Positions 6,878 to 9,206 of a stretch of DNA of 9,206 nt are shown piece after piece. The number at the start of each line of letters is the position of its first letter. Position 1 is the first letter of the stretch. This DNA comes from Atribacteria bacterium SCGC AAA255-N14 (GTDB taxonomy: Bacteria > Atribacterota > JS1 > SB-45 > 34-128). The stretch covers positions 1-9,206 of the forward strand of contig ASPC01000064.1 of assembly GCA_000405345.1 (NCBI GenBank), in the 5' to 3' direction. The notes beneath the pieces were generated by a model that did no database searches, was not told the DNA's origin, and saw nothing but the letters and a program-made list of their open reading frames with translations. The translations under genes and the position numbers were made by a program.

Positions 6878-9206
<2,329 letters not shown>

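Overview
The window is a bacterial chromosomal segment carrying the RNA polymerase/str ribosomal-protein cluster, all on the minus strand. In transcription order it holds rpoB (5' part cut off by the right edge), rpoC, rpsL (S12) and rpsG (S7). fusA, then tuf, would normally follow rpsG beyond the left edge; that is expectation, not something seen. All four proteins are clearly bacterial and intact where visible.

The DNA is strongly AT-rich. Beta lacks the long insert that proteobacterial beta carries late in its C-terminal half, and beta-prime lacks the large trigger-loop insert of E. coli. No L7Ae-like gene lies between rpoC and rpsL, as it often does in Bacillota. Instead beta-prime (1691 aa) has two large insertions of its own. 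The core sequence is nearer to Bacillota/Thermotogota-type enzymes than to Proteobacteria. An uncultured, AT-rich, deep-branching bacterium (for example an Atribacterota- or Omnitrophota-like lineage) is plausible, but the phylum cannot be fixed from this sequence alone.

Layout: 1-153 spacer downstream of rpsG; 154-624 rpsG; 625-894 spacer (270 bp); 895-1281 rpsL; 1282-1541 spacer (260 bp) with a near-consensus promoter for rpsL-rpsG; 1542-6617 rpoC, starting at TTG behind a strong Shine-Dalgarno; 6618-6877 spacer (260 bp); 6878-9206 rpoB, 5'-partial.

The unusual part is between the genes. The spacers are long for this cluster, nearly equal in size, and built from one shared set of short words. 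Exact repeats of 22-26 nt link different spacers, in direct and inverted orientation, and I noticed none in the coding DNA. A module with a GTGAAT core follows each stop codon. In two spacers an inverted copy (ATTCAC core) lies just before the next ribosome-binding site, and the interior contains AT-rich inverted repeats. This looks like a family of non-coding, MITE-like or foldback elements occupying the intercistronic gaps of an essential operon. The second notable item is an insertion of about 300 aa near the C-terminus of beta-prime. It appears to hold several diverged copies of a small module that beta-prime already has once, just before its second zinc site.
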